Positions 1 through 15,033 of a stretch of DNA of 64,000 nucleotides are shown here, piece by piece (positions within the stretch are counted from its first letter, which is position 1; the number at the start of each line of letters is the position of its first letter). The notes beneath the pieces were generated by a model. That model was not told the origin of the DNA. It was given only the letters and a program-made list of their open reading frames with translations, and made no database searches. Both the position numbers and the translations under genes were made by a program. The stretch lies in the NCBI GenBank assembly GCA_025331565.1, contig JAFREQ010000026.1, forward strand, positions 3,162,001-3,226,000, given 5' to 3'. This DNA comes from Holacanthus passer (taxonomy: Eukaryota > Chordata > Actinopteri > Pomacanthidae).

Positions 1-122
1 TTACAAAAGGAGAGAGCAGGACACCGACTCAGCAGGCGGGGTAAACCATCTATAGACCTGAGCATCTGTTTTCTGCGTCCACCTCTCCACAGCAGCTGTT
101 GTGTGCTGTGTGTTTGTCTTAC

Positions 123-3100
123 GTGAGCCTTCTCCCTGCGGGCCTCCAGCAGCTTATCGTGGTAGTGCTGAGCCACAGACGGGTCCACGTCCGTGAGCTT
201 GGCCGAGGGGCTCTGCAGCATGGCCAGGGTCTTCATGGGATCCCCTTCATCCAGGGCCTCGTTGATCAGGCCGATGGCGGCGATACCTGCACGTACACGA
301 GCAGACGTACAGAGAGAGCAATGAAAACTCTGAGAGGCTATGATGACCGTCTAATATGGGAGGATGCTGGAAGACATTTGGGGAAAAATGGATGCCGTCT
401 CTCACGCTCATGCTCCTCCTGCACAGTCAGGTTGACCTGGTCGACACAGGCCTGGATGTCGTTCCAGGTCAGATAGTCGCAGCCCTCCTCTCTGGCTGCC
501 GCCTTAAGACGCATCAGTTCATCCATGTACCTGAGGAACACACAGGTCGGGAGCCACGTCAACATCCCGCTCAGGTCAATTCGAGAAACACACAGAAAGC
601 TCATCGTGTCACTGAGTCCTGTGTGTGTGTGTGCGCGCTCACCTCTGTGCATATTCGTCCTCCACGTTACTGAGTCCGGTGACGGGGCTGGACAGCTGTT
701 TCCAGAGGGCGGCTCGGTCTCCGACGTCCATCGCCTCGTTCATCAGCACCACCGATGACAGCATCTCCACGGCAACAAGCAGCTCGGGGTGGGAGCGAGC
801 CCTGCGGGACACAGGACACAAATTTACCTCATATGTCAAACTGTCGGACTACCAGGGGCAAACGATACGTTGACAGTGTCTTGATTTGTTGTTCGACGGT
901 GCGTATGACAAAAGCTGCTACGATGAGTCGATTCAGCTATTAGTCAATCGAAAAAAATGTGTTGCCAACTATTCTGAAAATAAGTGAATAATTTCAGTTA
1001 TTCTTCGAGCTCTGGATCTTTTTAAATGTAAAGATTTGCTGCTGCTGGGGATTAAAAAAAAGGTTTGGATTGTGGGTTGGACAAAAGGAGCAATCTGAAG
1101 ATGTCACCTTGGGTTCTGGAGAATTATGAAGAGCATTTTGCACAATTTTTTGACATTTTATAGACTAAATAATCCAGATAATGGTGATAACTAGATGATC
1201 AAAAAATAGCTGCAGCCCTAATTATGACAGATAGAGGTTGCATAGTTTTAAAAGCTGCACAACTGTTATGCACAGGAAGTCTCAGATGGAGACTGTCTTG
1301 TAAAATAATGTCCATGGCTTCTTTCCATTATTGACTCATTGTTTTAGTCTATAAGGTCATAAAATAGTCATAAAAAAGCCCATCAACAGTTCGCAGAGCC
1401 CCAGGTGATGTCTTCACGTCTCACTGAACATCAGAATTGATCAGGATTAATGTTCTGTTGATCGTCCAATCACAACTGTTCCAGCATTGTGATAAAAAGC
1501 TGACAAAGTAAATGTATTAGTTAAATTAAATATGTATGTTATCATTTGGAAAATTAGGCAAGACGTTGCTGAGTGTTTTGATTTCACTGTGTCTTGAAGT
1601 CTTATCAGGTGAACATAAAGTAAACTCTCCTATCAACAGACAGGGCTGGTCTTCCATATCACAGCTGCAGGAAAACAGAGTGTACAAACGTCAGCGTGGT
1701 ACTGACTGACAACGAGGTGAGTTTTCATTTCAGGTCAACTGATTCTGGAATTTTGCCTCAAAGCCACACGATCACATGTTTCTCCTGGTGAAGGAAGTGA
1801 TGGTGCAGGTGTGGGCTCTACGTGCGCGCTCTCATCACGTGTGTTGTTCGCGGCTACCTCCGGGCTTTGCTGCTGCAGACTGGCCAGCTCTCTCTGGTAG
1901 AGGTCTGCAGCGCTGGGGTAGACTTCAGGCAGCTGAGCGTCCGGGTTCATCAGCTCCTCCACCGTCTTCTCTGGCACGCCCGCCCTGATGGCCGCGTTGA
2001 TGCGCTCCACTGCCTTCAGCACTACACACACGCAGAAAATTAACATTCATGGTTGAATTATGAGAAATTGTGAGACTTTGTTAAAATGCGTTCTGTGCGT
2101 ACTCTTCATGTAGCCTTCTGCAATCTCATTGGCCACGTCCACGCCGCCCTGCAACTCATCCTTCGTCAGTGCTTCTCCTGGTGACCCCTAACAAAGAAGA
2201 AACCAATGTAAGATCATAATGAGGATCAGACTTTTCTCCTACTTCTTGACATAAACGCTGAGCTTCAGTCTGCTCCTACCTGCTCTTTACCCTCTCGTTC
2301 AGCCTGCAGCTGTTTGAGGTACCAGCCTTTGTTCTGGGCCTGCAGGTTCTGGATGCCCATGGCTTTAAGGGCCTCATATAACTTATCCTCGTCGCCGCTC
2401 AGCAACGCCTGCTCGGCCGCGCTCAAGGCGCTGCTCACTGCAGGAGAGAGGTTGACATTTCACTGCTGTATCGTGGAAACCGAGACAAATGAACAAATCG
2501 TGTGTGTTCGGGTGACTCACCGTTGACCTTGTTGACGTTGCCCTGGATTTCAGCCTGGGTGAGAAGCTCGTCGTACACGTCTCTCTCTGCGTCGGCGTTC
2601 TCCATTTGCTGTTGGAGCGGCAACAGTTAGGAAAATACAACAGCATTAAGCACCACACATCCGTCCTACATGACACCAGAGCGAAGTCAATTTCTTTCCA
2701 GAGGGCACTTTCGTTCTCTCGTTCTGATATTTGCCGTAATTTTGGTCATTTATTTGCTTCACCTATTGGCAAACTTTTTACATTTCAAATCATAGCACAT
2801 CACACGTCCTACATTTATTACTCACTCGAGGAAATAGCTGGTAAATCTGTCAAAAGAGGACGGAGTGCTTTTATTCCCCTCTCTGTCTCCGTCAGTCCAT
2901 CTTCCAGCCACGACTCTTTACTGTCATGGTTGTCTGAATTTCCTTTGCCTGAGTGGTTTATGTGGCTCTAGCATGTTAGTTCTTCTGCTTCAGGCTGCAT
3001 GTTCAATTATTTTCTAATCAAAAAGGGGACTAGTTTTAATTATATATGGGCTTTTTATGGCCTGTGAAGGATAATGTGCCCCAGGCCACCTGAAGCCAGA

Positions 3101-6100
3101 GCACAGCTTCCACCGAACGCTGTCTGTGATCTGCTGTCGTTTCGTACCCGTTTGCGTGAGTTGGCCACCTTCTCTCCTTTGGCCTGGTACAGCGTGTCGT
3201 GGTACTGACGAGCAGAACCGGCATCCAGGTTGACCAGCATGGCGTTGGGGTTCTGCATGGCGGCCAGCGTGCCCTCCGGTACGCCGTGGTCGATGGCGTC
3301 GTTGATGGCGATCACGGCAGCGTGTACTGAGGAGGGAAGAGGAGACGGTGAGGAGCTGGCTGCAAGTGAACTTTGGGGGCTTTTATCTGTTTAATATCAA
3401 TTAATCAGTATTGTATCTTATTGTACTCTATTTCCAAAAATGTCTAACTTTTCTTTTAAATACCATCAACAAATATTTTATCTTGTGATATAAAAATAGA
3501 TTCTTCAGAAAAATTCATCAGCACCCACATACACTCAGCTGGATGCAGTTAGCCCTCTGAAATAAGCTTTTCTTTTATCAATGTACCTTCAAAGTCTACA
3601 GACAAAGTAGAGCTGAAGCAATTATCTTGGGAATTTGAGGCGAATCAGTGTTTTTGTGTGTTGAACAAAGACAAAAACAACTTTGATAATTTAAGATGTG
3701 AGAAGAAGAAATTGCGTCTTGTCTGGTCATTGTGATAAAAATCATATGAATAAAACTTTATTATAGACTGTGTTCATAGAATTGAATAGATTCAGTGAGA
3801 TGAACACTGACCATCATAAACAAAACTTTGTAAAAAAAAAAAAGACAAAAAAACAGAATAGAAACAGACTATCTTAGGTAACCAGTTGACAAATCCAAAT
3901 CCGAATTTAAACGACCTCCAGAGAGTTGAGTTTGTGTCTGTTTCATTATGAAAGCATGAGTCAACTTCACTACATAATCTACAGCCATGAGATCCCGCCC
4001 CCTCCCCTTGACATCTGAGCCCCCCTCACATGCAGCTTCATCCACCGAGAGCTCATTGGCCAGGATCCCGCCAATCTTGCTGAAGGCGGGCATCTGGATG
4101 CCATACTTTTCCAGCTCGCTCTTCATGTTGTTGATCTCCTCCTCTGGGAGAGAAGACAGAGCAGAAGGAACACATCAATGGACGGAGGTGAAAAAACAAA
4201 GTGGGAGGAGTGGGAGCAGACGGGGGGCCGGGTTAGAGAACACTGTGGAGACACACTGTTCCTGGCTCCTGTGTGATAATCAGATTTTGAACGGGAACTG
4301 AACTGACAGGAAAAGCCCTCACAATTACTAATGACTTTCACATTGCACAAAGCTGTGTGCTCCTCCTCTCACTGCTGTTTTCAGCGTGCAGACAAATTCA
4401 GCACTATTCACACTTCACGTTAACTTTGGCAACACGCTGACGTTTGTAATACTCTGGATTTAAGATGACATAATTGGGTTAACGGGGACAGAACGAGGAA
4501 AGCAGATGGACAGACTCATGCTCACACTCTCACCAGTGAAATCGACTTTTCCATACAGATCCTGGATCTGAGGGGCCAGGCCGAGCTTGAACAGGTACAG
4601 ACTGTAACAGAGGACACAGACACAATAAATAAAGAAACCGAGTGCGTCAGTGGCAGAGCTGAAACGTCACAGAAAGAAAAAGACAAAAGACTATTCATGC
4701 AGGGTCTTTGTGCTCAGGGACATGTTGTTGTCTTCTATACTACAATTTCAGTACAAACTATTAACCAACATAAATGGAGAGGAGTAAGAACAAATATCAG
4801 GATGCAACTATGTCATTTCAGGGCTAAGAGACAGATGTCGCACGATGCTGCTACTTGTGTCACTTTTCTTAGATTAAAAGCTAACAGACATTAAGATGTG
4901 TTTCTTGTTAAAAGTGTCAGATCGGATGTGGACAAGAGGTCGCAAAGGTAACTTCAGTTTGAAGGAGATGAAGGAGGCAGAGAAGAAGCTTCAGCAGCAG
5001 ATTTGATTTGAGTCAGTACATCACGTCTTCACCTGAATTCCAGACATTAAGTGAAATATGTTTTGCTTGATCATATTACTGCTGCACATCTGTCCAACAC
5101 CAAACCACTTGTTGTCGTCCAACTTTTTGAGATAAAAACCTGCAATTCTGTCAAATTATGGTGTCGCAACGTCACTAAATCATGTCAGTTGCTGTTTAAC
5201 TGAATCAGTTGGTGGGCAAACTTCTGCAGCAGCTGGGTTTTTACTGGTGTGTGTTCGGGTCGGTCACGCAACCTGGAACACGAGCACATACAAGCACACA
5301 GGCCTCTGCGTCTACTTTACCTGAGGAGGAATGCTCCATTAAAACGCACCGCTCCATACCTTGTACCGCCAAATGCCTTTCTGCTGAAAAACGGCACTGT
5401 TCACCTCATAAAAATGTCAGACTTGAAACATGCTCAGACCACAGGGTACACACAGCTTCTCCAGAGAGCCGGAGCCGCTCCAGCTCGCACAGTCCAACAA
5501 ACGAGGAATTCATTGTGCAACATAATTTCTAAAACAAACATTCAAAACACAATATCTGTTTGTTGACCCCAACAGTGTTTTTAATGGTTTTCAGTTGGCT
5601 AAACAAATCAGAAGCAGAAGAATCTAAACCGCGGTCTGATTCTGTTTAACCAACAATGGCCTCATTGTGCAGACACACACGAGAGAAAGGAGAGCGGGCC
5701 GAGTACCTGAGGGCGTGGATGCAGTAGATGCAGCGCGGCATGTTCTTTCTGTCATATATGTCTGTGGTTTCAGGGTAGAAGATCTGAAACAGACGAGGAC
5801 AATAAGTCAGTGAGAGCAGCTCCTTCAGGTCCATGGCAGCACGCCGCGTGTCGCAGCATGTATGCAGGAGTCATTCAGGACGTGAGCACAGTCGGGGGGT
5901 TACACAATGTAAATGTGCATTCACACGCCCTGGTGTTGTCTCTGTGGTGCAGCTGAAATGGAAGTTTTGAAGCAGCTACTTATATTTTCTGCTGCAGCTG
6001 CCAACTGCTGGTATTTGGGCTGATATTCAACGTTTTTTCATGGCAGCTCAGCGACAAGTATTCAGAGTTTCCCCAGAGTCGACGGTGGAAAGTTCTCCGA

Positions 6101-6846
6101 AAAGCACTTTTACTATAATAGGCCACTGTTTGCTCCTTTTAAAGGATCATTTCAACAAACTAACTACAAACATGCACAGTTTATGAATCTACTGATTTTC
6201 TCCCCTCCAGGGAGCCGCCGGCTTCAGGTCATTTCTCCACAGTATGACAATCAACAATACACAAATACAAAAAGCATTAAATACTCTTTTCTTCTTACAG
6301 CAAAACGCCACTATTCAAGATTTTAACTGGCTGCTGATCAGCAATTTTGACATTAAAATGAAAGAGCAAAATGTTTTATAATGTCCATGAAGAATGGTTG
6401 GTTGCACATTCTCCATCACAGCTTCATCACTGTGTGACAAGAACTTACTGGATCTCAAGCAGATTTAGAGACTCTGCAAGTTTATTTTCATACTGTGTTG
6501 AAATGAACTGGCACCAATTGACGCCTTGAAGGTAAGAAATCAATCTAAAGCCAATATAATTCAATAATGTTTACTTCTAATGACTTAAATCATGCAAAAC
6601 CAATATGGTCCTTCAAGGTGAGGAGACCTGTAGAACAAGTGGCTGAAATTAATTTACAGAAAAGCACATTGAACAAATGAATAAATACAAAAACTTGAAG
6701 GTAAAATGTTTCTAAAGAAGCTGATACTTTATTTCTGTTTTCCTGTCCAGGGAGGTCAGAGAGGCTGATAATTAACACAGTAAAGTTAACACTCCTCTGA
6801 CTCTGACTGTATTTGTAGCTATGTTTGCGTGTGTCAGACAGTATAG

Positions 6847-6883
<37 letters not shown>

Positions 6884-9226
6884 CACCTTCGGCAGTCCCT
6901 TCTCTGACATGGCGTTGAGCCACTGGATGACGTTGTCAGTGTGTCTGAAATGGAGACCGGTCGCCTGTGAGACAGAAACAAGATGTGAGACACAACAGTC
7001 CCGACTCAGACTCGAGTCCAACCTCGTTCACAGCAACAGCAAACAAACCGAGGCCTCGTTCAACCGGCGGCTTCAGGGTCACTGTCACACACTGGACTTC
7101 AAAGAGAACACATCAGTGAAGACTAAATGTTTGTCGAACCACAAATATCTCATAATTACACCTCAGACCAAAATGATGGAGATTAAAAAGTTCCTCTTTT
7201 TCAGCTCCATTAAAGGAAGAAAAGTGTTTTGTGACTTTTGACTTCAAACACGTCGGCGTGGAGCCTGAACTCTTCAGAGCCTTCGACTGACTTAGTAACT
7301 GACAAGTAACATAAAGACTGCAGGCTGGTCCGTCCCGAGCGGGACAACTCGACAAAGTGTGGCCCTTCATGGTTCCAAGAGGACAATCTCCAGGTTTGGT
7401 CTTTAACTGGAAAACTACAGGCTTGATTTCTTTATGCAGATTCAACTTACTTATTTACGTTGGACTTGGAAATGCAAAAGAACAGAGACTCAAATTCACA
7501 TTCACAGCATCTGGCTTTAGTGACTGGGGATTAAATCATGATAAAAAACTATTTGATCTGTCTCTGATGGTTAAAACCTAAATGCATGTTTTCACCTTGT
7601 ACCGCGTCTGCTCGCGGTCGTAGATCTTCTTGAGGGAGACGGTGCGCGGGGCGAAGAAGTTGCCCAGTTTGGCCAAGTAGACGCCGTTCCTGAGTCCCTC
7701 CTCCAGCTCTGTGGTGGGAGGCAGCTCCTCGTCCAGACAGGCCTCCATCCATCTGTGAGGAGAGGGAGACGCACGTCACATATCACAGCGCACACAAAGA
7801 CATACATATGGCTTTGATTCCCTACAGGGGCAGCTACTACTAACTGTTTTTATAAAAGCCACAAGACAGAACTTAAAAGGGATTTTATTCAACAAGGGCG
7901 TCCTGGTCCTTGAAAATAGAAAGCAGCATCCAATGTTAAAGCAGTGAGACCATGTGAAACTGAAACTGAAAATTAAACTCAAAATTTCAGTTACATGTGG
8001 AGCAACTTCCCGTCCGTCTTCACCACCAGGTCAAACATTCCACCCGTCCAACGCTTCATGACAGGATGCCTCGAAAACTAACATCCAGATTCCTGTCAGC
8101 CTCAGCTGCACTTTGACTAAAGATGGAGACCGGTGCATGTTAACATACTGAGCATGCTCCTCTTATCAAGAGCTCAGACTCGTAAACCGCAGCTCAGACT
8201 GATAAACATTAACCAGGTCCGACAGTCGACTCGAACCACAGATGTCTCTTCAGGACAGTATCACTCGTGTCTCCTACACACTCCCTCCTGTGTCTTCTCA
8301 TAAGACATCGTCTCATGAGTTACTCTCCTGGACAAACACCTGACGTGACCTGTGGTAACCTCTCCCCCTTAAGTTCCCAGCATTCCTCGTGTGTGACATT
8401 TCATTTTGTTTTAGGTCATATTGTGGAGTCACATTCCTGCTACGTTCCCGTGTCGGCTCCGGGCCACGGAGGACACACGCTGAGCTCTCACAGTGGGACG
8501 GGCCTGGTGGACCAGATTCCACCCCCTCATCACCATCCAGCGACAACAGACCGAGACTGTCTGTGTTTGTCCCTTAACTTCTTCACAGCAGGAAATAAAT
8601 CATCCCGGTATCTCACTCACTCAGATATGAATCTGTTTAGAGTTCAGCTATAAGGAGGAGTCACAGCTTTCTTCTTGATGAAATCTCACTTATTTCCACT
8701 CCAGGAGCTGATTTCCTGTTGCTGTTACATTGTAAAGTATCAGACTGTTGAAACATGTTTGCTCTCAGATTCCACAGTGGTGTCACAGCAAAGTCAGAAT
8801 ATTAAAGTGGTTTTTCCTTTAATACATGGGATGATATCGAGGGCAATTAAATTCACTGAGCAACACAGATTTGGGAAAACTGGGTCAGGGTCCAAAACTA
8901 CTTTCTTCATTCCACTTTGTTGCGTCACATTTTGAGCTTGAGATCAGAATTTCTTTGACTCTAATCCTGACGTTTTATGTCTGAATCAACTGTAGTTAAG
9001 GCCTTCAAATATCAGCTCCGATTACGAAAACCTTGAGTTTATCGCCGGCTGTGAGGAATTTCACAGGAGCGAGGTCAAACACGGCCTTTTGAAAAAGGCA
9101 AACAGCCTCTCTCTCTTTTCATCTGCTGAGAAAACACTGCTGTAACTAAGGTCTTTGTCAAGCTACGACGAGGTTAACTACATCCTGAGTGAGATTAAAA
9201 GATTCCTCCCCTCCTACAGACAGACC

Positions 9227-9269
<43 letters not shown>

Positions 9270-12200
9270 TTGTAGTGACTTTCACTGACTGTGTTCAATC
9301 AAAGACAAACTAATCTTAACACTAAACCTGAAATAAAGCCTCATTTTCAGGGATTTTCCTAACTTTTCCTTTCTTGTTAAGACATTCTCTCCTCATACAA
9401 TTTCACTCCCACACTTTGCTTTTCACAGGCCAGCGAAGCACCAGCTGAAACAACTTCCCTCCCAGGAAGTCGTGACATCGGCTCTGGAGACAGGCTCGCT
9501 ATTGAGGACGAGGTGACCGAGGCACGGCGCGGGGGCCGGGGCCAGCCAGGAACAGGCCCCTCCTTTCACTCCACGCTGGAGCAGTGAAAGGCTCCATAAA
9601 GGCTGCGAACTAATGGCTCTTTTATCAGGCCTACACACCCTTTTCCAGGCCAGCACAAACACAGACACACCCTCCACTTAACCAGCGAGAACAGCAGCTA
9701 TGAATGGGATTTCACAATGTCAACAGCTGGATTCCAACAACGGCCGAGACAGAAATGTCAAGTTGTGATTATGACACTCGGAGGCATGAGGACAATTAAA
9801 AAAAAAAAATAAATAAATAGTGGCAGATATGAAAGCGTCGTCTGGAATCTGCAGAATTACTCTCAACAAATAACACATCAGACGTGAGAAATGAAGGTGG
9901 GACGAGAAACTGAATTCAACATTCATGTCGTGACAGATGGAAATAAAGAGCAGCCAAGTGGAACAATCAGCCTCCTCCTTCTGACTGCAAGACGGAGACG
10001 ACTACAATACGTCCCTATAACTAACTAAAGGCAAACCAGCGGCAGAATGGCTGCAAACATGCAAATAAAATCCAATATTAACATTAAAATAATCAAACTA
10101 GCCAATTAAAACAAAGAGCTTTAGACTGTATTTGTTTTCATTTCTTAATAACCTTGTACAAATATCTAAAAGGTATATATTTTTTATTTAATTTCCATTT
10201 ATTTGGTACGACTGAAACGCTGGCAATAAGGAACACAGAAACAACCCTTCCACACATCATCCTGTATATTAGTCAGTAAACACAATTCATTTTATACGTA
10301 ATATGAACTTAAAAACTGGTCCAGAGAAGTCGAGTGTAATCAGAGTAAGAAGTAGAAGAACGACGCTCGTCAAAGTATTGGAAATTAATCACTACAGAGC
10401 CACGTCTTTGTCGGCAGGTACTGAGAACACGGACAGATGAATCATCGCCACAGGCCTTATTCTGTTTACATGCTCCAACACCCTCGGTAACAGAGAACTT
10501 TTCATAGTTTTATCAGGGCTCAAGTCTGTAATCCAGCGAAGGCGTCACTGCCGGATTCTCGTCATATCATACAGAGCAGAAATATGTGCAGACATTTGGG
10601 AAAATGGTTCACTGCAGCCTCCTGATTGTAGAAAATCTGGAGAATTACTGTGGTGAAATTTAACATGAAAACAGCCTCAAACTGGAGAAATGTAAATGTT
10701 AATTATAAGAGAATCAATGAAGCCAAAAAGCCAACAGTTTCATATCAGTTTTAACTTGTTAATGAACGGCGGAAAATATAAAACACAAAAAATACAGCTG
10801 ATCTAAATCCATTTCCATTCATCAGGTGTGGCTGCAGAGTTGAGGAGGGAGAATCAGTCCCATCAGACTGACACGGTGTGAATTAAGTGTGAAACAGTTC
10901 TGATTCTTAATCAGAAATTAGTTACCAGCTCGACTCCTTGATTGTAACTCGAGAGACGCCGACACGCGAAATCTGTTGTTCAGAAATGACAGACTTCAAT
11001 TACGCTGTCAATCCAAATCAAACAAGGGTGTGTAATAAAATATGATTGTAATGTGGGACATAACAGCACAGACTAAACTGACAGGCCACATATTCAGACT
11101 CTCGCTGGAGATTTCCCGTCTCTGGTTAAATAATTGGAGCATTGAGCGTTTTTGTCAGAAATCAAACAGCAGTGCCGAACAGGAAAACCTGGAAACACAG
11201 AGAATCATTATCTGCTCCCTCCTGAGATCCTGTTTGCCGACAGGAAGCCGAAGCAGGCGCAGAGTTCAGAGGTCAGTCTCATAGGAAGAGGTCTGCTACT
11301 GACCACTGTCTCTCCAGGAAGACACACACACACGTCGCCAGCAGAGCCGTGTCCGGCCGCTGTCGAGGTGCATCCTCTGTTCTCCTGCACAGCGTAAATC
11401 CAGATCGAGTCCTCGGCCTCTCCTGCAGCGTGGCCGTCGGAGAGTTTCTGTCTGCACGGAGATGAATAATCAGGTTGCACTCTGAGCCACAGACAGTGCA
11501 GTTAATGTTTAATACCATCGAGGCAACAGAAGACTTGTGCTGACAGACCACAGGCCTTTTTATTGTAAAGCACAGACGTATTGTTCTCTTGTCCCTCTCT
11601 GGGAGCGGCCTCATTGGATTCACTACCTCATTGTTGCTTTACAGCCGTGACCCAGCTTTTCTCAACAATGACAGTTTGTGTCTACTGTGTCTGATCTGTC
11701 TTATATTAGAACATCCAGCAGACCTGGGTGATAAAACGATAAATGATGTACTGACAGTTGACACTTCATCAACAGAGTTTTCAGTAGTTTCACTTAAATG
11801 AATTAAATGCAAACTGTCATGAAAGAGCATAACAAATACGCTCCGGCTCATAAACAGCCTGTAATATGTAACATATAATAGAGCACGCTACAAACAGCCA
11901 ATCATACACCAGCAGCATTACCACATGACCAAGTTTTGGAGAAATGAATGCTGCGACAGAGATAAAGACGTCGACTGTCTCCTTTTTCCCAACGAAGCTA
12001 CTGTCTGTGTGTTTAATGAACCCGTCAGATAGTCATAAAGTTTTTCTTCAACAAACAGTTAAATGAGACCTAAGCGTCCAGAAAAAGTCAATCTAGCCAG
12101 ATTTTAGTCTTGCAGTTTTTTGACCTGCAAATGACCAAATCCATCCTTTTGGGAAGCAACACATTGAATATGCAAATCGCCAAGTCAGCATCTTTGTCAG

Positions 12201-14965
12201 ATGAGCTTAACGGCTTAATCTATAATTGGCCAACTCAACAGGAATCACACACCGAGATTTCAGCTCAGTCGTTCAGTTTATTTAACAGTTCGGTGTCATT
12301 CTGTTCCCTGATTTTAGCTTCAGAGAAAACACAGAAATCAGATGGAAGGTGCTTCACAAACAGTGAACTGTGATGATAAAAAACAAAATGTTATCGCTCA
12401 TCCTGCTGGACTGGAGGAAAAACATCCCATAAACTGAACTTATTGGGTAAATGAGGTTACAGAGAAACATTTAAAAGCTTTAATTGACTGTAACTATGAG
12501 CTCTGAAGAGTTTTTTCTGTCACAATTGTTGAAAATAAAACTTAAAATATATATTTATAACAGATGGTTCTGGATTGTCTGACAGACAGAAGAAGAAGTT
12601 TGAAGACGTCACCTCGGGCTTTGGAAAGTTGCAACGACTATTTTTCCTCCTTTTTTCTGACTATGCTAAAAAAATAATAAACATATTAAAATGCAAATAA
12701 AGTCCAGTTTCAGTTGTGCGTGTGAACTGTCAGGTCTGAACGCCTCAGCCCATGAACTCCACCCACAACGTCAGCCTTAAATCGAGGCCAGGAAAAACCC
12801 TGTTGTACATCTGAACGTTCTCAATGCAAATCTGAGAGAACAACAACCAAACATGACGCTAATTTTAGACAACAGAAAGACAATCAGTCTGCACTTCTCA
12901 ACAATGTCCTGCTTTATTCCCGGCTTTTTACATGAATACGTGCGTCTGAATAGGAAAGAAGTGCTGTGTGTTTACAGAACAAGGCAAATCATCACTAACA
13001 CACAGAGACTCCCCGTCCTGTCGGCGGCTTCCTCCTGAACATTAAGAACATTACGATGATGAACTGGAGTCTAATTAAAGAGTTTAAAGGCAGGTTTGGA
13101 AGGCAAGCTCTGGAATTATGGAAATCAACAAGCCAGCAGGAAATCACAACCTTAATCTAAGTCAACGTTTCACAGAGGATGGAAGGAAACGAGGAGAAAA
13201 ATGACAAGAGGGGACACAAAAAAAAAGACGAGCGAGAGCCAAATCGTCCATTACATGCTTTGCTGGAACGGTGGAATCTGTGCACCAGCTGACCTCGTCC
13301 TCTCGGCTCCAACAACCTGACGGCGGCTGGACTGGACGGACACTGTGCTCGCTGTGTGAAATCCAGCTCAGCGCGTTAAAGTGGGGAAAACAAACATCCA
13401 CGTTCCTTTTTCAACAAGGCCTGAGACGTAGACCGCGACAAACTTCACAGCTCCTGACACTGACCTCTTTGTGCACGTTTGGTTAGAGAGAACGACATTA
13501 ACTCACCTCTGGTTCACATGAACCTTCTTACATCTGCAACATTAAGTCTTTGCAAATAAAAAAGTCGTCTTGATATTCTCTCATTTCTGACTCCAGACAC
13601 GAGGAATTAATGTAAGTTAGTTGCAACAAATGGCTGATTATAAATGAACTGAAGATCAATTAGCTGAGTGAATTACTGACATTCTGTATTTTCTAAAGTG
13701 AAAAAGTTTGGGAAGTGATCATTTAAAAATGCCTGACAATCACAGGTTCTCAAAATGTGAGGATTTGATGATTTGGGCTCCTTTATGTGGTTTTAGGTCG
13801 TGGTACATTTTGGACAAAAACAAAGCAACAACAACAAAAAAAAGAGGATGTGAAAATGGATTCTTGGGCTTCTTAAATACATTTTTACATTTTGCTTCAG
13901 TAAACATGATGCAGAAATAAGAGAATGAAATGTCAATGCTCCAAGAAAGTTGCATCCATCATAAAACAAAGAGGCAATTCGAATCATTGATTGAAATATA
14001 TCCAAGCTGTTGAATAAGTCTATTTAAAATGGGCTCATGTAGACGTCATCTTTTCTTATCTTAACACTTGATCTAGTTTAGTTAAAGACGTTTTCCTTTG
14101 ACAGAAGCACAGCACTATTAATGGTTGTGACCTTTGACCCATCACAGAGCTGAGAGCGTCCTTCTGAGGACAACTATCCATCACATCTGACCTGTGGTCT
14201 CGAGGTTATCACAGTGCAAAAATCAGCTGACACAAAGTTGGACTAGCACAAAACCACACCGGCCTGAGGAGATCAGGTGGAGGGGGGGGGTGAAAACTGC
14301 TGCGTCAGCTCATCTCCACACAGGATTCAAAGACTGTTCTGGCTGTGACCAACATCCAAACCAGAAGAGTAACTTGGTGTCTCAGGTTTCACCGACGGCC
14401 AGGTGAGAGCCGGGGGAGGGGGCGGGGCCTGGACGGCTCCTGCAGGTCTTTATGGAGCACTGATCCCTCTCTCCTTCATTCCCACATTCTGATGTGTCAG
14501 ACAGGCCTCGGCAGGTAACATTTACACAGCAGCCGAGACACAGCGCTCAGCGGTGCAGGCGTGGACCTCGAGGCTCATTCAGAGCTAAATCACATTGATT
14601 TAAACAGGCAGTTCACAAGATTATAGTTTTTCCATGTCAGTGACTTCAGTGTTTATGGCTGCGCTGCTCCCTCAGCGTGGACCAGACCTTCATTCTGCTT
14701 TATATCTGGGTCTTTGGACACGACTACATCTGTCCGTCGTCCAACACATTGATCCAAAAACATCTCAACAAATACTGGATGAGTTGTCTTTAATTTAGTA
14801 CAGATGTTTCAAGTTTTTTTTTTTCTCTCTTTCTGGACAAACTCTGAAATAATGAACTTAAATACAACACGCTGTCGACGACACTCAACCTCGAACCTGC
14901 ATCTTATCGGCTCACTGTCTGTCGGCCTCTTTAGCCTCCACGGTCTCTTTATACCAGAAGGTTTG

Positions 14966-15033
<68 letters not shown>

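Noticed and set aside
6590..7241. Open frames of 143 and 138 codons on both strands
   Set aside because: Created by the stop-free (GT)n array; the real exon there is iqgap1 exon 4.
8267..8653. Plus-strand open frame of 128 codons in iqgap1 intron 2
   Set aside because: No known motif and no splice-site framing.
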